From: Robiginitalea sp. | GTDB lineage: Bacteria > Bacteroidota > Bacteroidia > Flavobacteriales > Flavobacteriaceae | DNA: 64,000 bases | Assembly: GCA_024642005.1 (NCBI GenBank) | Contig: JAHECA010000007.1 | Coordinates: 1 to 64,000, forward strand | Direction of reading: 5' to 3' | Shown here: in pieces, positions 25,896 through 34,699 of the stretch | Numbering within the stretch: position 1 is the first letter of the stretch | How the letters are laid out: every line of letters starts with the position of its first letter | Translations under genes and position numbers: made by a program | Notes under the pieces: generated by a model | What the model was told of the DNA's origin: nothing | The model's input: the letters and a program-made list of their open reading frames with translations, nothing else | Databases searched by the model: none

Positions 25896-25924
25896 AGAAG
25901 GGCCCGCTGATCGCGGGCCTTTTC
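25896..25924. terminator. Bidirectional terminator between the lipoprotein and the microprotein genes
   Basis: GGCCCGC (25901-25907) pairs with GCGGGCC (25913-25919); the stem extends with G-T and two A-T pairs, and TTT follows on the plus strand. On the minus strand the stem is followed by a CTTCTTTTTT run, so it also ends the microprotein transcript, whose last stop is at 25957. Confidence 0.8.
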
Positions 25925-25956
25925 TGTTCCGGGAAGGCAGGATCAGACCTGTCTTT

Positions 25957-26070
25957 TTAGTGTACGTAGTGCCGTGATTCGGTCCATCGGACGCGTTTGC
26001 ACTCCTTGAAGTTGGAGAAGACGGCAAACCTTCTGGATTCGGTCGGGGTGTGGTTGCTGAAGAGTTTCAT
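25957..26070 (-). CDS. Microprotein B of a tandem pair (37 residues, unknown family)
   Basis: ATG at 26070, stop TAA at 25957-25959. The product is basic and has no membrane segment. It is collinear without gaps with the product of the adjacent 37-codon gene: 21 of 37 residues are identical, clustered in PTESxRF, FSxFK and KRVRWxExRxYV (x differs). At about 12 of the 20 conserved non-Met positions the codons differ synonymously, the mark of selection on the protein. It is preceded by the same 18-nt leader as its twin and followed by a terminator. Contains one Cys (residue 24). Not recognised; function unknown. Confidence 0.72.
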   Translation of the reverse strand: MKLFSNHTPTESRRFAVFSNFKECKRVRWTESRHYVH

Positions 26071-26088
26071 GACTGTTGTTTTTTGATG
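26071..26088 (-). repeat. Conserved leader before microprotein B
   Basis: On the minus strand CATCAAAAAACAACAGTC directly precedes the ATG. The same 18 nt precede the ATG of microprotein A (26242-26259). The A-rich leader may be the translation-initiation region, since Bacteroidota often use A-rich, non-Shine-Dalgarno leaders. Confidence 0.6.
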
Positions 26089-26127
26089 ATACTTGCTTTT
26101 TGATTGATAGATTGATGCGTTACTGCC

Positions 26128-26241
26128 TTAATACACGTAGTTTCTCGCTTCGGACCAACGCACCCGCTTGCTGCTCTTGAAGGTTGAGAAGTAACTGAAG
26201 CGTTTGGACTCAGTGGGCAGGTTGTTTGCTGTTTTGATCAT
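26128..26241 (-). CDS. Microprotein A of a tandem pair (37 residues, unknown family)
   Basis: ATG at 26241, stop TAA at 26128-26130, 57 nt upstream of the twin gene. The N-terminal eight residues are variable; residues 9-36 carry the shared core PTESxRF / FSxFK / KRVRWxExRxYV. The strongly basic KRVRW block with a Trp and several Phe/Tyr suggests binding to nucleic acid, membrane surface or a larger protein, but nothing in the sequence decides. Equal length, shared leader and a terminator after the second gene support real translation. Far below usual gene-caller length limits. Confidence 0.72.
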   Translation of the reverse strand: MIKTANNLPTESKRFSYFSTFKSSKRVRWSEARNYVY

Positions 26242-26259
26242 GACTGTTGTTTTTTGATG
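26242..26259 (-). repeat. Conserved leader before microprotein A
   Basis: Identical 18-nt copy of the leader at 26071-26088 (minus strand CATCAAAAAACAACAGTC). Identity of this non-coding stretch contrasts with the many silent differences in the coding parts, so the leader itself may be under selection. Confidence 0.6.
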
Positions 26260-26519
26260 TTGTTTTCTGATTGTGTTTCTTCTTGTATCTCGCCTTGAAA
26301 TTTGGCCTCACTCGTTCCTATTCTTACCAGGCCGCTTTTGGGTGATTAGCCCGGCGCTTTCGAGGCGATTACAACTATAAGACGAAGCTGTATTTAAAAT
26401 GTTACAGTACTATGTATAATAAGGTACTATCTTTAACATTTTTTAAGATTTTCATAAGCGGTACTCTAGCCTGAGTAGGAGGGGATGGGCCCCCGGCCTA
26501 TTTATTTACAACGTTTTTC
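26260..26519. other. AT-rich divergent intergenic region
   Basis: It should hold the minus-strand promoter of the microproteins and the plus-strand promoter of the dipeptidase. Plus-strand TATCTTTA at 26428-26435 is a near match to the -7 element. A minus-strand TATAGTTG (plus 26372-26379) is a one-mismatch candidate. GTACTAT is repeated directly at 26407 and 26424, 17 bp apart. No gene is seen. Confidence 0.4.
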
Positions 26520-28013
26520 ATGTTCGATCCCGTCGAATTGCGTAATTTCTTGGCAGCTTTTCAGGATATGGTATTCAGGAACGACTACCTAGATTTACAC
26601 TGTCACCCGGCGCTAAAGCCCTACGGGCGCAGTTTTGACAAGACCCCGGGGGGCAGGCAGAGCCTGAACCAGGCGCACCGAAGCAGCCTGTGGAAGTACG
26701 ATCGACCATCTGTTACAGACAAATTGCTGAACTTTATCGGCGGGCTGACCAAGTTCTCCCAGGCCGATGCCGGCAGCCTGGCCCGTGGCGGGGTTAATGT
26801 CGTATGCGCTTCCCTGTATCCGCTGGAGCGCCCCTTTGTCCGCAATGCTATTCCTACCGGTTTCCTGCGCGACCTGCTTTCCAACCTTGCCCTCGGGATC
26901 GGTAAAAAAAGGATAGATCACCTGCAGGCCCTTACCAACTATTTTGCTGATTTGCAGGCCGAGTACGATTTCTACCGTCAGGGAGACGGCGTTGTGCAAC
27001 GGCTCCCTGGGGGGCGCTTTCGCTATAAGCTGGTCAGGAATTACGCAGAAATACAAGCGCTAAAGGCGACGGGAGATGCCGTCGAAACCATCTGTATCAT
27101 TCCCACCATCGAAGGGCTGCACGTGCTGAATGCTGACCTGGATGCCCCGCCCACCCAGGCTGGGTTTCTGTCGTGCCTGAAAACGCTCAAACAATGGGAG
27201 CACCCACCTTTTTTCATTACGGTGGCCCACCATTTCTGGAACCACCTCTGCGGGCACTCCCCAAGCCTTACCAAAACCGTGTCGGGGCATATCGATCAGT
27301 CTGAGGGCCTGGGCAGGGGCATCACGAGCCTAGGAAGAACCGTTTTGCGGCAAATGCTTTCGCAAAATAACGGCCCACGGATTCTGCCCGACCTGAAGCA
27401 TATGAGCCCGCTGGCCCGCCAGGAATTCTATGAACTGCGCCGCGGGGGAAAGCTTGGCAGCACCGATTTCCCCCTCTTGTTCAGCCATGCCGCCTGCAAT
27501 GGCTTAAAATCTTTTGAAGAGCAGGTACCGGGCGACCTGCAAACCGCTGCCGTACTGAATCCTGTTCCCATCAACCTGTACGACGAGGAAATTATAGCGG
27601 TAGCCCGCAGCGGCGGTCTTATCGGCCTGCAGCTCGACGAGCGCCGTATTGTCTCGGCAGAAGCCCGCAAGAGGGTAAAACATTCCCTGTTGCGCCACAA
27701 AATCATGCATTACCGCTCGGAATTGCTCTGGAACCAGGTACGCCACATTGCCGAAACCCTAGACCGGGCCGGGCTGTTTGCCTGGGACTGTATGGCGATC
27801 GGCTCCGATTTCGATGGTATTATCGATTCGCTGAATGGGTTCTGGACCGCCGAACAACTGCCTTTCCTGGCAGATTTCCTGGAACGCCATGCACATAACT
27901 ACATGCAGCAGCCGAATTTAACTCAGGCCAAAAACCACCTGGCTCCTGACGAAATCATCGGCCGGCTCTTTTCAGGGAACGGCCACCGCTTTTTGGCGCA
28001 ACATTTCGTCTGA
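26520..28013 (+). CDS. Membrane-dipeptidase family peptidase (M19)
   Basis: A 497-residue protein of the renal-dipeptidase fold. 'DLHCHPA' gives His27 and His29; later 'TVAHHFWNH', 'LLFSHAAC' and 'IGSDFDGI' match the metal- and substrate-binding segments of M19. Longer than typical members (about 350-420), with an extended N-terminal half. No signal peptide is seen, so a cytoplasmic role on dipeptides or related substrates is possible. Alone in its transcription unit; ATG at 26520 after an 85-nt leader from the candidate -7 box. Confidence 0.78.
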   Translation: MFDPVELRNFLAAFQDMVFRNDYLDLHCHPALKPYGRSFDKTPGGRQSLNQAHRSSLWKYDRPSVTDKLLNFIGGLTKFSQADAGSLARGGVNVVCASLYPLERPFVRNAIPTGFLRDLLSNLALGIGKKRIDHLQALTNYFADLQAEYDFYRQGDGVVQRLPGGRFRYKLVRNYAEIQALKATGDAVETICIIPTIEGLHVLNADLDAPPTQAGFLSCLKTLKQWEHPPFFITVAHHFWNHLCGHSPSLTKTVSGHIDQSEGLGRGITSLGRTVLRQMLSQNNGPRILPDLKHMSPLARQEFYELRRGGKLGSTDFPLLFSHAACNGLKSFEEQVPGDLQTAAVLNPVPINLYDEEIIAVARSGGLIGLQLDERRIVSAEARKRVKHSLLRHKIMHYRSELLWNQVRHIAETLDRAGLFAWDCMAIGSDFDGIIDSLNGFWTAEQLPFLADFLERHAHNYMQQPNLTQAKNHLAPDEIIGRLFSGNGHRFLAQHFV

Positions 28014-28062
28014 GCTTGGTAATCTTGAGACAACACCCTACTTTCCCCTTAAAATTTGACGT

Positions 28063-28815
28063 ATGGATCTTAAAGGCATGCATATTCTGGTAACCGGGGC
28101 CTCCCAGGGCATAGGGGCAGCGATCGCCAGCCAGCTCATGGCCGGTGGCGCCCGAGTGGCAGTACATTACAACAGCAACAGGGCCAGGGCCGAGGCCCTC
28201 CTCGCCGCGAACAACACCTCGGCATCGGTGGCCCTGGGTGCCAATCTGGAAGACCCCGGTGCGGTCGAGGGCCTTTTCAGGCAAAGCCTCGATGCCCTGG
28301 GGCACCTTGATGCCCTGGTGTTGAATGCCGGTATTTTTACACCGCACCCGGTAAGTGAGCCCCTTGATTCGTGGTGGCGCACCTGGAGGCAGATCCAGGC
28401 GGTAAACCTGGATGCGCCCGGCCTGTTGACCCGTCTGGCAATCGAACACTTTCGCCAGCGAGCCGGAGGACGGTTAGTCTATATCGGCAGCAGGGCGGCG
28501 TTCAGAGGTGAAACCGCAGACAACCTGGGCTATGCCGCCTCGAAAGGGGGATTAACATCCCTGGCACGTTCGGTGGCCCGGTCTTATGGGAAAGAGGGCA
28601 TCAAGGCTTTTACCATCGCCCCGGGCTTCACCCATACTGCGATGGCCGAGCAGGCAATTGCCGAAATGGGGCAGGCCCTGCTCGAGGAGACTGCCTTAAA
28701 GGAGCTTACCAGGCCCGAACATATAGCCCCGCTGGTAGCTTTTATCTGCAGTGGCCAACTTGACCATGCCACCGGCACGGTAATCGACATCAACGCCGGG
28801 AGCTACATGCACTGA
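28063..28815 (+). CDS. Short-chain dehydrogenase/reductase (SDR)
   Basis: A 250-residue classical SDR: cofactor loop TGASQGIG at 11-18, NAG at 88-90, catalytic Ser143, Tyr157 and Lys161 ('YAASK'), 'PGFTHTAM' after the active site. The basic residue after the second strand ('HYNSNRARAE') suggests NADP(H). Substrate unknown. It starts 49 nt after the dipeptidase stop and could be co-transcribed. Confidence 0.9.
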   Translation: MDLKGMHILVTGASQGIGAAIASQLMAGGARVAVHYNSNRARAEALLAANNTSASVALGANLEDPGAVEGLFRQSLDALGHLDALVLNAGIFTPHPVSEPLDSWWRTWRQIQAVNLDAPGLLTRLAIEHFRQRAGGRLVYIGSRAAFRGETADNLGYAASKGGLTSLARSVARSYGKEGIKAFTIAPGFTHTAMAEQAIAEMGQALLEETALKELTRPEHIAPLVAFICSGQLDHATGTVIDINAGSYMH

Positions 28816-29002
28816 AGGGTTGGAGGCACCGCGAAACAATGGGCTGCAACTCGCGCCATTGTTCGCTTAAACTTTTGTTAATTCCTTAAGGGAAAATCCA
28901 GGGAATATGTATTTTGGAATCGTGAGTCCTTCCGTGACCGGTAGCGCGTAGCGATGGAAGAAGGGCTGCATCTAATTCGGTATACAGTATTATTTGAAAC
29001 CT

Positions 29003-29227
29003 ATGGATTTATTACAAAAAGCTATCGAATTCGAAGGCCGGAAGTGGTCTGGAATCACTACCAGCGATCGCATTCAGGCCTCCCGGGACCTCAAGAAACT
29101 GATCCTGGACATCAACGAAGTGTATAAAAAGTCGCGCGACCAGCATCTGATGGACGTAATGAAGCGTTTGACTGCCATAAAACGCAAGGTGGAAAAACGC
29201 CTGATAAAAGGAACCGTCGATGTCTGA
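29003..29227 (+). CDS. Small helical protein of unknown function
   Basis: ATG at 29003 (a TTG three codons upstream is the alternative). 74 residues, mostly helix, Lys-rich: 'LLQKAIEFEGRKWSG' then 'RDLKKLILDINEVYKKS' and 'MDVMKRLTAIKRKVEKRLIKG'. The profile suggests a small coiled or nucleic-acid-interacting protein, but I recognise no family. It is followed by a very good terminator, which supports a real unit. Confidence 0.65.
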   Translation: MDLLQKAIEFEGRKWSGITTSDRIQASRDLKKLILDINEVYKKSRDQHLMDVMKRLTAIKRKVEKRLIKGTVDV

Positions 29228-29250
29228 TTGAAAGGACTGACAACAAATAG

Positions 29251-29282
29251 GAAAACCGCCCTGAACAGGGCGGTTTTTTATT
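29251..29282. terminator. Strong terminator after the small helical gene
   Basis: AAAACCGCCCTG pairs with CAGGGCGGTTTT around two A residues; TTTTTT follows on the plus strand and a shorter T run on the minus strand. The next 240 nt (29283-29523) hold no gene I can support. Confidence 0.85.
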
Positions 29283-29523
29283 GCTGTTGGGCCAGAATCC
29301 CCCGCTGGTTTCCAAGAAGTTACCTACCGGCCACCTCGAACCGGCGCCCCACTTTCCAACCGGCATCCCGGTCGTAGGAAAGCAGCCTGGTGTCGCGATT
29401 CATATTGAGTGATTCCATGTGTTATGCCTTTATTTAACAGACGACATGGCTGCCGAATTGTTACGGCAGGGCCCGGAGCATGCCCATCACTTGAAGCCAT
29501 GGCGTTTATTTTGCAGGCCGGTC

Positions 29524-29554
29524 TTTAATAGGAATGATTCAAGGGTTATCTTTG
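29524..29554 (+). promoter_or_regulatory. Promoter of the OsmC gene
   Basis: TTTA at 29524-29527, 19-nt spacer, then an exact TATCTTTG at 29547-29554. The OsmC ATG is 50 nt downstream. Confidence 0.5.
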
Positions 29555-29603
29555 TAAAGGAGGCCTGCAATTTGGCTTCTCGAAACGTTTTAACTGCAAT
29601 CTT

Positions 29604-30020
29604 ATGAAATTCACCCGTAAAGCAAGCGCCCTCTGGAAAGGATCAGGGAAGGAAGGCAACGGTACCCTTACCACCGCCAGCGGGGTCCTGGAAAAGACCC
29701 CCTATTCGTTTAACACCCGTTTTACCGATGAGAAAGGCACCAACCCCGAAGAACTGGTCGGAGCAGCCCATGCGGGCTGTTTTGCCATGAAATTGAGCTT
29801 TTTGATTGGTGAGGCAGGCTTTACGCCTGAAAGCCTTGACGTCAAGGCCACGGTAACCTTCGAAGACGGCGCCGTTACCAAGATCCATCTCGACCTGGTC
29901 GGAAAGGTGCCGGGCATGGAAGCCGGCGACTTCAAACGAGCCGCCGAGACTGCCAAGCAAACCTGTCCGATTTCCAATTTGCTGAAAGCCGAAATAAGCC
30001 TGGCGGCCGCTTTGGCGTGA
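29604..30020 (+). CDS. OsmC-family peroxiredoxin
   Basis: A 138-residue OsmC/Ohr-fold thiol peroxidase. Redox Cys59 ('HAGCFAM') and Cys121 ('QTCPISNLL') with Glu49 and the 'NPEELVGAAHAGC' segment match OsmC rather than Ohr. It reduces organic and inorganic hydroperoxides in the cytoplasm. Own promoter, no operon partner. Confidence 0.93.
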   Translation: MKFTRKASALWKGSGKEGNGTLTTASGVLEKTPYSFNTRFTDEKGTNPEELVGAAHAGCFAMKLSFLIGEAGFTPESLDVKATVTFEDGAVTKIHLDLVGKVPGMEAGDFKRAAETAKQTCPISNLLKAEISLAAALA

Positions 30021-30144
30021 GTTTCACCGCACTCCCGATCAGCCGGCTTTGTGAGACAGGGGTTGTTGAAAAAGAATTCCGATGCACTTTCTGTTCTGCG
30101 TCGGAAACACTTAATATTGCGCTTTAAACTCAGCCTCCCGGCCC

Positions 30145-31071
30145 ATGGAATCGCGTAAGCAACTACCCCTGATCATAGCCGCTTTTGTGGCCATTTATGT
30201 GATTTGGGGCTCTACCTATATGCTCAACAAGGTAGCGGTAAACGAGCTGCCCCCGTTCATGCTGGCGGCCATACGCTTTGTTATTGCCGGCGGCCTGATC
30301 TTCGGTATGGCGGCCCTGATGGGCAAAAGCCTGCGTATTACGCGAAAGCAATTGTGGAATTCCCTGGTGCTGGGGTTCCTGTTTTTGAGTTTTGGCAACG
30401 GAATAGTGGTCTGGGCCCTGAAGTTTGTCGACAGCAATTTCGCTGCACTGATCATTTCGGCCCAGCCCCTGGTGGTCATGCTGTTGATGTGGCTCTTACA
30501 GGGACAACAACTGCGGCCCATGTCGCTGCTCGGGGTGCTTTTGGGCGTAGTCGGCATTTATTTGCTGGTTAGCCAGGACAACCTGCTGCAGGACGAGCAT
30601 GCCTGGCTGGGGGTAGCCATGATTTTTGCCGCCCTGGTCGCATGGGGGTACGGCAGTGTTTTTGTCGGCAATGCCGACCTGCCCAAGAATTACTTTGTAA
30701 GTACCGGTTACCAAATGCTTACCGGAGGGCTCATGCTTGCGCTAATGAGCCTGGCTTTCAGGGAACCCTGGAGCAGCCCGCTCGAATGGCGAACCGACAC
30801 CCTCTGGTGCATGGTACTGCTCGTCATTTTTGGAAGCATCGTGGCTTTTACTGCCTTCAATTTCCTGCTCAAGACGGTCTCTCCCGAGAAAGTATCGACC
30901 AACACCTATGTTAATCCCATAGTAGCCATGCTGCTCGGCCATTACTTTCTCGGCGAGCCCGTAAGCCTGCAATCCATCATCGCCGCGGTGATCTTGCTTA
31001 CCGGAGTCTACTTCATCAGCACCAACAAAACCTGGCGTCAGTTTGTGCGTTTCAGGCGCAAGGGCATCTGA
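30145..31071 (+). CDS. EamA-family drug/metabolite transporter
   Basis: A 308-residue inner-membrane protein with about ten hydrophobic helices arranged as two EamA repeats. 'IWGSTYMLNKVAV' opens the first repeat, 'GLIFGMAALMG' and 'FGNGIVVWALKFVDSNFAALI' (read in parts) are characteristic, and 'NPIVAMLLGHYFLGEPVS' marks the second. Members export amino acids, nucleosides or other metabolites; the substrate cannot be predicted. It ends 3 nt before the convergent DUF5916 gene. Confidence 0.9.
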   Translation: MESRKQLPLIIAAFVAIYVIWGSTYMLNKVAVNELPPFMLAAIRFVIAGGLIFGMAALMGKSLRITRKQLWNSLVLGFLFLSFGNGIVVWALKFVDSNFAALIISAQPLVVMLLMWLLQGQQLRPMSLLGVLLGVVGIYLLVSQDNLLQDEHAWLGVAMIFAALVAWGYGSVFVGNADLPKNYFVSTGYQMLTGGLMLALMSLAFREPWSSPLEWRTDTLWCMVLLVIFGSIVAFTAFNFLLKTVSPEKVSTNTYVNPIVAMLLGHYFLGEPVSLQSIIAAVILLTGVYFISTNKTWRQFVRFRRKGI

Positions 31072-31074
31072 GGC

Positions 31075-33300
31075 CTAGCGCAACAGGTCGAAGCGGTGGG
31101 TGTACTTGATGGTGAGCACCTGGTTGTTGAGGGCGTCCGTAAAATCATCGTCCTTCACTACATTGAACACAACAAACAGGCCGGTATTGGCATTCTGCAG
31201 CCAGCCAAAGCGCGCGTTTACCGAGGTAATATTCGACACGTTGTTGCGCTGGAGCAGGCTTTGCACAAAAATCCGGGGGGTGAAGGAGTAGGAGAGGCGC
31301 AACCCGCCCACGAAGGCCGACAGGTCTCCATCTTGCAGGGAGATGTCGCTGTGGCTGAACGTCAGGGAGGTGTTGAATCGGTCGCCGATCCGGTAGTTGG
31401 CTGTACCCGTATTCGTGATGCGCTTGCCGTCGAAATACCCCCCTATAAAGGTGCGGGTACTTAAGTTAAAGGCATTGTTTGGGTTGGTAATGATAACTAG
31501 CTGTAATTCTTCGTTTTTATAAAAGCCAACAGGCACAGTAATATCTGAAATCGTAAAGGGCTCCAGCACGCGTTCGGTGGTAAAATTGACGCCGGTATGC
31601 ACCTCCAGGCCGCTGGGGAACACCCAGTGGTTGTCTACGTGCAGAAAGCCGGTCACCAGCTGGTCGTCGAAGTTCCAGAAGCCCCGATATGAAGCGTGTG
31701 GGCGTATTTCCATAAGCAGCCCGTCATTTTTGAAACGGTGTGCCTTAAGCAGCAAGAATTCAGGTTTCCTGAAGGCTGTTCGCTGCAAAAAGCCCACTTC
31801 CGGATTGAAATTTTCGGCTACCTCGGTATATCCGGCACTGATGTCCCACCCATTCCAGTTGTAGTTAGACAAAAGCTTGAACGCATGATCCTGCCCGCTC
31901 AGGCCGGGGGTATTGCTTTTGGCCATGAAGCCCGTTATGGTGGCCTTGTTCCCGATGCCCCATTTCCCGTCCATGGCATACACCCGGTTGTAATCGTCCC
32001 CGCTGCCGTCGAGCCCGGACCGACTGATGTAAATGCCGCCCAGTGAAGAGCGGGTACCCCGGAAATCGTGGTTTACCCGGGCCACCGAATAATTATTTTC
32101 AATGATACCGGCTTCTTCAACAGCGTCGGTAAACATGCTGAGCAGGCCCACATTGGTCTGGCCCACCTTTCCCGAGAGGCGGGCACCCCCGATAATGGGC
32201 ACCACGCTCCCGTCTTCGCCTATCCCGATACGCCGGCTGAAGAAAAGATCGACTTCCCCGGGGCTTCCCACGCTGAACTGCCCTGCGTTCTCGAGGAAAA
32301 AGGCCCTTTTTTCAGGAAAAAAGAGGTTAAACCTGTCGAGGTTAATCTGCTGGTCGTCTACCTCTACCTGGGCAAAGTCGGTATTGTACGTCAGATCTAA
32401 GGTGAGGCTCGGGGTAACACTGTATTTTACATCAGCCCCGGCTTCGAAATCGGTTTCGGTTTCGGCAGGGTCAACCGCACGGTTGTTGACTCCGCGCCCG
32501 AGCACGTAAGGAATCAGGGTAAGGTTGCCGGGCGATTCCAGGTTTAGCCCGGTGAGTTTCCCGGCCTGAGACACCCGTTTCATATCGAAGCGGAGCGGGA
32601 GGGAAGCCCAGTAGGCGGTTTCGGTGCGTTTGCTGATGTTGCGCTGAAAGTTCAGCCCCCAGGTTTTATTCTGCCCCGCGGAAAACCGGATGGATCGCAT
32701 GGGGATGGCGAATTCGGCACTCCAGCCGTACTCCTTGACCTCGGTCCGTACGGTCCAGGAAGCATCCCAGTTCAGGTTGGTGCCCCCAATTACGCCTCCC
32801 TGCTGCCGGTTGGCGTTCATGGTGCCCACCCCTTCGTTGTTTATCTGGGCATCATATTCCATGCCCTGTGCATTGGTACCGAAAAGAAAGCCGTTCTGCC
32901 GGTCGTTGTAGGTGTCTATAATGAAGAGAAAGCTGTCTTCGTCGTTCAGGTCGGCATCGCGGCGTGAGTCGGAAATAACGATTTTGTCGGGCTCGGAATC
33001 GTAGCATACCACGGCCACGTAAAAGGTGGTTTTCGTGTAACCCACGCGAATCAGTGTCTTCTCTGAGGCGGGCTTGCCGTAGTTGGGCTGGAATTGCACC
33101 AACTTATCGATGGCTGGCACCACCTGCCAGACGGCATCGCCCAGGACATCCCCGTCTACAACCGGGTCTGCCTCAAGCCATACCGCCTGGTAATGAGGCC
33201 GGCCGGCAACAGTATCTGATTGGGAGGATTGCTGGGAATGCAGCGAAATGGCCATTAGCATCCCAAAGAAAACCATCAGGGGGGTGGCTCCTAGTTTCAT
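31075..33300 (-). CDS. DUF5916 outer-membrane protein with CBM9-like N-terminal domain
   Basis: Start at ATG 33300 (an upstream TTG is unlikely). The 741-residue product has a signal peptide ('VFFGMLMAISLHSQ'). Residues about 40-225 form a carbohydrate-binding family 9-like beta-sandwich ('PVVDGDVLGDAVW', 'VGYTKTTFYVAVVCYD', 'DDSFLFIIDTYND'-type strands). From about 230 to the end lies a DUF5916 beta barrel ('NPEVGFLQR', 'SYSFTPRIFVQSLLQRN', ending 'HRFDLLR'). Common in Bacteroidota and presumed to sit in the outer membrane; function unknown. Confidence 0.85.
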   Translation of the reverse strand: MKLGATPLMVFFGMLMAISLHSQQSSQSDTVAGRPHYQAVWLEADPVVDGDVLGDAVWQVVPAIDKLVQFQPNYGKPASEKTLIRVGYTKTTFYVAVVCYDSEPDKIVISDSRRDADLNDEDSFLFIIDTYNDRQNGFLFGTNAQGMEYDAQINNEGVGTMNANRQQGGVIGGTNLNWDASWTVRTEVKEYGWSAEFAIPMRSIRFSAGQNKTWGLNFQRNISKRTETAYWASLPLRFDMKRVSQAGKLTGLNLESPGNLTLIPYVLGRGVNNRAVDPAETETDFEAGADVKYSVTPSLTLDLTYNTDFAQVEVDDQQINLDRFNLFFPEKRAFFLENAGQFSVGSPGEVDLFFSRRIGIGEDGSVVPIIGGARLSGKVGQTNVGLLSMFTDAVEEAGIIENNYSVARVNHDFRGTRSSLGGIYISRSGLDGSGDDYNRVYAMDGKWGIGNKATITGFMAKSNTPGLSGQDHAFKLLSNYNWNGWDISAGYTEVAENFNPEVGFLQRTAFRKPEFLLLKAHRFKNDGLLMEIRPHASYRGFWNFDDQLVTGFLHVDNHWVFPSGLEVHTGVNFTTERVLEPFTISDITVPVGFYKNEELQLVIITNPNNAFNLSTRTFIGGYFDGKRITNTGTANYRIGDRFNTSLTFSHSDISLQDGDLSAFVGGLRLSYSFTPRIFVQSLLQRNNVSNITSVNARFGWLQNANTGLFVVFNVVKDDDFTDALNNQVLTIKYTHRFDLLR

Positions 33301-33468
33301 GCAGCACGTTGGTTTGGTCGGACGCAATATACTGTTTAAATGGATATTTGGGCAGGCAAAGCGCCACCGGGGATATGGCCTTTAAAAATTATTTAATTTA
33401 AGCAACGTGCCAGGCGTAATTGCCTTGTGTTTCTGTATTTTTAACGACCATACCTTAAACCCTCCGAA

Positions 33469-34665
33469 ATGACACTGAAAACATCCCTTACTCAGGCACT
33501 GGCCCTTGCAGTCTTCCTCCTCATGCTATCCTCATGCAAGCAAAGTGCCACGGCCGAACCCGAACCCGAGTTAATCCAATATGAAGAAGCGGCCAGCCTG
33601 TTGCCCGTCGACCGCCTGAATCTGCCCCCCGGGTTCCGCATCGAGGTCTTTGCAGACAGCGTGGAAGGTGCCCGCTCCATGGCACTGGGAGACAATGGCA
33701 CTCTGTTCGTAAGTACCCGAAATAAAAAAACGGTTTATGCGATCCAGGACCTGGACAAAGATTTCAGAGCCGACCATATTACTGTTCTCGATTCCACTCT
33801 GGAGGTACCCAACGGGGTGGCCTTTCGCAAAGGTTCGCTCTATGTGGCCCAGGTAGGGCGGCTGCTGCGGTACGACAGTATCGAAACGAAGCTTGACAAC
33901 CCCCCGGCCCCGGTGGTGGTGTATGACGACTACCCGACCGAGTTCCACCACGGTTGGAAGTATATCGCCTTCGGGCCCGACGATAAATTGTACGTCCCGG
34001 TCGGAGCCCCTTGCAATATTTGCGATTCGGCCGCAGTAGACGAGCGCTACGCCTCCATTACCCGTATGGATCCCGACGGCAGCAACCGCGAAATTGTGGC
34101 GCGTGGGGTACGGAATTCAGTGGGCTTTACCTGGCACCCCCAGACTGGGGAATTATGGTTCACCGACAACGGACGCGATCTGATGGGCGACGACATCCCC
34201 CCCTGCGAGCTGAACCGGGTGAGCGAAGCCGGGCAGCATTTTGGCTATCCGTTCTGCCATGGCGGCATCATCAAGGACCCCGAATACGGCGAGCAGCATT
34301 CCTGCGACGAATTTGTGCCCCCCGTACAGGCCCTCGGGGCCCATGTCGCACCTTTGGGGGTGCGCTTTCCCACCGGAGCTATGTTTCCGGAAGAATACCG
34401 GGGCGATGCCCTGCTGGCCGAGCACGGTTCCTGGAACCGTGCCAAAAAGTCGGGTTACCGGATAGCCCGGGTAGAGCTCGACGGAAACAACTCGGTGGGC
34501 TATGGCCCTTTTATAGAGGGTTGGCTCGACGAAGAAACCCAGGAGGCCTTTGGCCGCCCGGTAGACCTGCTGTTTCTTAGCGACGGCTCCCTGTTGATTT
34601 CAGACGATGTGGCCCATGCGATCTACCGGGTTACCTATGCGCCACCCGGTACCCCCGGGGCGTAA
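33469..34665 (+). CDS. PQQ-type soluble sugar dehydrogenase-like lipoprotein
   Basis: A 398-residue protein with lipobox 'LMLSSC' and a six-bladed beta-propeller of the glucose/sorbosone dehydrogenase family: 'LPPGFRIEVFAD', 'RSMALGDNGTLFVST', 'HHGWKYIAFGPDDKLYVPVGAPCNIC', 'GVRNSVGFTWHPQTGELWFTDNGRD' (read in segments), 'HGSWNR' and 'GRPVDLLFLSDGSLLISDD'. His and Arg residues in these segments bind PQQ and sugar in relatives. Several Cys ('CNIC', 'PPCE', 'FCHGG', 'HSCDE') may form disulfides or hold haem-free metal. Periplasmic oxidation of aldoses is likely; no cytochrome domain is fused. Confidence 0.83.
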   Translation: MTLKTSLTQALALAVFLLMLSSCKQSATAEPEPELIQYEEAASLLPVDRLNLPPGFRIEVFADSVEGARSMALGDNGTLFVSTRNKKTVYAIQDLDKDFRADHITVLDSTLEVPNGVAFRKGSLYVAQVGRLLRYDSIETKLDNPPAPVVVYDDYPTEFHHGWKYIAFGPDDKLYVPVGAPCNICDSAAVDERYASITRMDPDGSNREIVARGVRNSVGFTWHPQTGELWFTDNGRDLMGDDIPPCELNRVSEAGQHFGYPFCHGGIIKDPEYGEQHSCDEFVPPVQALGAHVAPLGVRFPTGAMFPEEYRGDALLAEHGSWNRAKKSGYRIARVELDGNNSVGYGPFIEGWLDEETQEAFGRPVDLLFLSDGSLLISDDVAHAIYRVTYAPPGTPGA

Positions 34666-34699
34666 GGATTTGCCCGAAAGCCACAGGCCGTTTGGACTG

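Noticed and set aside
29320-29418. A 32-codon minus-strand ORF after the terminator at 29251-29282, charged and Arg-rich
   Set aside because: An open frame of this length is expected by chance. There is no paralogue, leader or promoter evidence like that of the 25957/26128 pair.
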